A stretch of 32,970 bases of DNA, taken from NCBI GenBank assembly GCA_947472645.1, contig CANJBQ010000034.1, positions 1 through 32,970 of the forward strand, in the 5' to 3' direction. Each line of letters opens with the position of its first letter. Positions within the stretch are counted from its first letter, which is position 1. Source of the DNA: Burkholderiaceae bacterium. Its GTDB lineage: Bacteria > Pseudomonadota > Gammaproteobacteria > Burkholderiales > Burkholderiaceae. The translations under genes and the position numbers were made by a program. Of the stretch, positions 29,934 to 32,970 are shown in pieces. The notes beneath the pieces were generated by a model. The model was not told the origin of the DNA, searched no databases, and saw nothing but the letters and a program-made list of their open reading frames with translations.

Positions 29934-32866
29934 ATCTAAGTCCTTGCCCAACATGCAATAACCCTGCCGCTTATAGCCCCAAAAGGGGTAGATACTATTG
30001 CGCGGAGTGTGAGATTACATTTGATCCGCCACCTCAAAAAATTGAATCACAAACTATTTTCTTAAGCTATGCTCATAAAAGTTTAAAGTCTGACGACTAT
30101 GATATTTCTGAAGATTTAGTATGGCTCATTAAAAAAGAATTAGAAAATGATGGGCATGTTGTTTGGATTGACCATGAAGGTATTCGAGGCGGTACAGAAT
30201 GGCGAGAAAGAATTACTGATGCGATTACTAGTCATAAACATTTTTTAGCCTTTTTGTCGAAAAGATCAGTTCGCCATGAACCGAATGTTTGTTTAAATGA
30301 AGTGGCTATCGCCATTAAACATAATAGAATCATCCAAACGATACTGACTGAAACTGAAAATCAAGTATCCGCACCCTTAACACTCAGTAGTATCCAATGG
30401 CATCAATTTCAAGACTGGCAGGCTATCCAAAGTGGACAAAAGACGGGGCCTAAGGGTGAGGACTGGAATACTTGGTTTGGTAACCTCATGTCTGAGATTC
30501 GTCAGAATTTAGCAGATATTACCCATCAAAAAGCCGCTGGAGAATTAGCTGAACTTAAAGAGATTCTTAAACCCACCTCTTTTGAGGCAGCCATTATTAA
30601 CAGTGTAGAAGGTTTTTTTGGACGTGAATGGCTCTTTAATGCTATCCATAATTGGTTATCAACAGATAACCGTCTATTTTGGTTAAAGGGTTCGCCTGGT
30701 ATTGGTAAGAGCTCTTTTGCGGCCAAGTTAGTTCATCTTGGAAACTCTTCTATCGTAGGCTTTTTTAAGTGCGACTTCCAAGGACTAAAGTCTGCTGAAG
30801 AGTCTGCCAATGAATGTATTCGTACTTTGGCCTACCAACTTGCAAGTAGATTACCTGACTACCGAATTAAATTACTTCGAGGCCAACAAGTAGATCAAGA
30901 AACTGTCCAAAATAAGACTGCCGATGATCTTTTTACTTACCTTATTACTGAACCACTAAATCGTTCTGACAAAATTGCCGAATCTCAACGCTTAGCGCTT
31001 GTAATAGATGCGCTCGATGAAGCAGGCAGACTTGTGAATGGCAAGATGGTGAATCCTTTAGCCGACCTACTCTACAAACATGTTGATCAACTACCAACTT
31101 GGCTAGGAATCATTCTGACATCAAGGCCTGAAGCCTATCTTCAACAACAATTAGCGGCTAAGTTCTCGCCAATGATTATGGAGGGCGGAACAAAAGATAA
31201 CATTCAAGATATTCAAAACTACTTAGAAATGAAATTAGACCCCTCTATTACCGGTCAACAAAGAATCAATGCGATTCAAACAATAATTCATAAAAGTGGT
31301 GGCTCTTTCCTATATGTCAAAAGAGTGGAGTTACATTATGACGTGAATCACTTGGATAGCCTACCTGTTGGTCTTGATGATCTATTTTATAAAGACTTTG
31401 AGCGCTACTTCCCTGATGGAAAACAATACGAGGAAAAAACTGAGCAATTCTTGAGGCTCCTTGTTGCAAGTCCCGGTCCACTACCTAAAGAATTAGCGCA
31501 AGAATTATTAGAATGGCAAGCTAGAGATATCACCCTATTTGTTACTCAGCCAATGGCAAGTCTTTTGACTGAAACTAAAGAAGGTTTACAATTTTTTCAC
31601 AAGTCAATTACTGACTGGTTACAAGATGGTACTAGAAGTGGAATTTATCAAGTTAATGACAATGGCGCAAAAAAATTAGGCGACTTCCTTTGGAGAGAGT
31701 TTAAGACAAGTCAGTTCAACAAAGATAAAGGGCAAGATAGCCGTTGGGAACAGTTTATATTGAATTGGCTAACAGAGTTACTTCCAAAAACTGAGATTTG
31801 GGGAAGTGAAACTTCTTTGTATGAATATGCAGAGTATTTAAATTATCATCAAAAATATCATTTTGAATTAATCTTGCAAAAGCGACTACTTCATTTGAAT
31901 GAAAGTCAGTTTGGACAACATTCCCAAGAATATGCTCGATGCCTTTTCCAAATTGGGAAAATTTTAGACTATACAGGTCAATACCAAGCAGCAATTGATC
32001 ATCTCAACTTATCATTGAGTATCACTGAAAAAATCGTAGGACGTATCCACCTCGAATCTGCCAGCATAATCAATCTCCTCGCAGAAATTTGGTTTACCTT
32101 AGCAGATTACCTCCAAGCTGAAAAACTTTATAGAGAGGCATTGTCGATTCGCGAAAAATTACTGGGAAATCGTCACCCAGATACTGCACAGTCAATGGCA
32201 TATCTCGCTGGACTTCTTCAATCCACTTCTAAGTATGAACAAGCGCAAAGCTTATATAGCGCAGCTCTTGATGTTATGAAAGAACATTATGGAAATAATC
32301 ACCCTGAAACGATGACCTACACCACCTATCTTGCTGGTATATTTGAAGAAAAAGGCGACTATCAAGAATCAGAGCGCTTATTTAAGCATGTATTAGATCT
32401 CAACCGAACATTACTTAACGATTCTGATCCTGATTTGTCACTTTCAATCGGTTACGTAGGTTGGACTCTAGCCTCTAAAGGTGATTTCGACTCAGCAGAA
32501 ATTTTCTATAACGAAGCTTTGGAGATTCAAAAGATTGTTTTAGGGCCAGAACATCCATACACTGCTCGGACATTGACTTATCTTGGTGATATTAAACTTA
32601 GCCAAGGTAACCCAATCAGCGCAGACCATTTGTACCAACAGTCGCTTTCTATCAGGAAAAGTATTTTTGGTGACGATCATCCTGATACCTCGCGAACTCT
32701 GATGAGTGTTGCTTGGTTAGCGGAGTTAAATGGTCAAACTGAAATCGCTGGACAAATGTACCAACATGCTCTGAATGTTTTTATAAATACTTGCGGATCG
32801 GATTATCCAGATACAGGTAATGCTCGTAATCATTTGGGATCATGGTATCTGCGTCATAAAGAATGA
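29924..32866 (+). CDS. Zinc ribbon-TIR-NACHT-TPR STAND protein, 3' end truncated by IS
   Basis: The 980-residue product has, in order: a zinc ribbon (C8, C11, C26, C29); a TIR domain (about 42-165) with IFLSYAHKS, VVWIDHEGIRGGTEWRERI and Glu 126 in CLNE at the place of the TIR NADase glutamate; a NACHT-type P-loop ATPase with Walker A GSPGIGKS (256-263), Walker B LALVIDALDE (357-366) and TSRPE (399-403); a helical linker; and kinesin-light-chain-type TPRs of 42 residues from about 667 (seven full units with HPDTA-like starts). An eighth unit stops after 20 residues where the IS terminus provides TGA. TIR-STAND proteins are known in phage defence, where ligand binding by the repeats triggers oligomerisation and NAD depletion; that role here is inference. 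Confidence 0.92.
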   Translation: MSINLSPCPTCNNPAAYSPKRGRYYCAECEITFDPPPQKIESQTIFLSYAHKSLKSDDYDISEDLVWLIKKELENDGHVVWIDHEGIRGGTEWRERITDAITSHKHFLAFLSKRSVRHEPNVCLNEVAIAIKHNRIIQTILTETENQVSAPLTLSSIQWHQFQDWQAIQSGQKTGPKGEDWNTWFGNLMSEIRQNLADITHQKAAGELAELKEILKPTSFEAAIINSVEGFFGREWLFNAIHNWLSTDNRLFWLKGSPGIGKSSFAAKLVHLGNSSIVGFFKCDFQGLKSAEESANECIRTLAYQLASRLPDYRIKLLRGQQVDQETVQNKTADDLFTYLITEPLNRSDKIAESQRLALVIDALDEAGRLVNGKMVNPLADLLYKHVDQLPTWLGIILTSRPEAYLQQQLAAKFSPMIMEGGTKDNIQDIQNYLEMKLDPSITGQQRINAIQTIIHKSGGSFLYVKRVELHYDVNHLDSLPVGLDDLFYKDFERYFPDGKQYEEKTEQFLRLLVASPGPLPKELAQELLEWQARDITLFVTQPMASLLTETKEGLQFFHKSITDWLQDGTRSGIYQVNDNGAKKLGDFLWREFKTSQFNKDKGQDSRWEQFILNWLTELLPKTEIWGSETSLYEYAEYLNYHQKYHFELILQKRLLHLNESQFGQHSQEYARCLFQIGKILDYTGQYQAAIDHLNLSLSITEKIVGRIHLESASIINLLAEIWFTLADYLQAEKLYREALSIREKLLGNRHPDTAQSMAYLAGLLQSTSKYEQAQSLYSAALDVMKEHYGNNHPETMTYTTYLAGIFEEKGDYQESERLFKHVLDLNRTLLNDSDPDLSLSIGYVGWTLASKGDFDSAEIFYNEALEIQKIVLGPEHPYTARTLTYLGDIKLSQGNPISADHLYQQSLSIRKSIFGDDHPDTSRTLMSVAWLAELNGQTEIAGQMYQHALNVFINTCGSDYPDTGNARNHLGSWYLRHKE

Positions 32867-32970
32867 ACTGATGTTAATTTAGTACCACGGTTAAAGAGAG
32901 TGTTCATATCTTATCATTGGATCATGATGGGTTGATTGTGGATGATTTTCGGCACTTGGGTTTGTGGTGC
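32864..32970 (-). mobile_element. 3' end of an IS3-family insertion sequence (right copy, inverted)
   Basis: The terminus starts TGAACTGATG at 32864 and is the inverted counterpart of 225-331: I count about 98 of 107 matching bases. The outer part lies beyond the window. Differences are spread through coding and tail sequence, so the two copies are diverged relatives, not one identical repeat. The first three bases of the element serve as stop codon of the TIR-NACHT-TPR gene. Confidence 0.88.
32914..32970 (-). CDS. IS3-family transposase OrfB, extreme C-terminal fragment
   Basis: Only the last 18 codons are in the window, ending in TGA at 32916-32914. The residues ([18 protein letters not shown]) match the end of the left-hand transposase ([18 protein letters not shown]) with two substitutions, while most base differences are silent. 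This suggests that both copies evolved as functional genes. Confidence 0.75.
   Translation of the reverse strand, partial: APQTQVPKIIHNQPIMIQ

Overview
The window looks like an AT-rich betaproteobacterial chromosome segment. Several periplasmic Bug/TctC-type solute-binding proteins, RidA-family deaminases, an ergothioneine egtD-egtB pair and a YghU-type glutathione transferase fit a low-GC Burkholderiaceae such as Polynucleobacter. That placement is inference from gene content; no rRNA or other marker gene is present.

Both ends are the same kind of sequence: 3' ends of two related IS3-family insertion sequences in inverted orientation (1-331 on +, 32864-32970 on -), about 92% identical over the 107 bases they share. 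Each IS end supplies the stop codon of the neighbouring inner gene: a small secreted protein on the left and a large TIR-NACHT-TPR protein on the right. Both genes therefore look truncated by insertion.

Region A (765-13720) is a catabolic/transport neighbourhood. One minus-strand operon encodes aspartate dehydrogenase, an RraA-fold protein, a Bug solute-binding protein and a CnbZ-like deaminase. Next come a protein made of three fused RidA domains, an alpha/beta hydrolase, a RidA-like protein lacking the catalytic Arg plus a Bug protein, a methyltransferase, and a Bug-Bug-double OsmC operon. A canonical RidA and a NIPSNAP protein close the region. Four Bug receptors occur without any TctA/TctB membrane genes. 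The content suggests uptake and breakdown of an amino- or carboxyl-substituted organic acid; the substrate is not evident.

Region B (13945-17449) holds a small DUF427 protein, egtD and egtB (overlapping, ergothioneine synthesis) and a cytochrome b561-type membrane protein.

Region C (17493-26596) is the most unusual part. Eight genes in divergent blocks encode a GTP cyclohydrolase II with a degenerate RibB half, a RibD-type reductase without deaminase domain, a GT4 glycosyltransferase, a PTPS/QueD-fold protein missing most catalytic residues, an MDR dehydrogenase missing zinc ligands, an OpgH-like membrane glycosyltransferase, an NdvA-like ABC exporter and a methyltransferase. I read it as a candidate pathway that diverts the GTP-derived pyrimidine of riboflavin/pterin synthesis into a glycosylated, possibly exported product.

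Region D (26770-32866) contains a longer DUF427 protein, yghU, then a defence-like block: higB-higA toxin-antitoxin, a DUF6933 protein, and a zinc ribbon-TIR-NACHT-TPR STAND protein whose start overlaps the DUF6933 gene.
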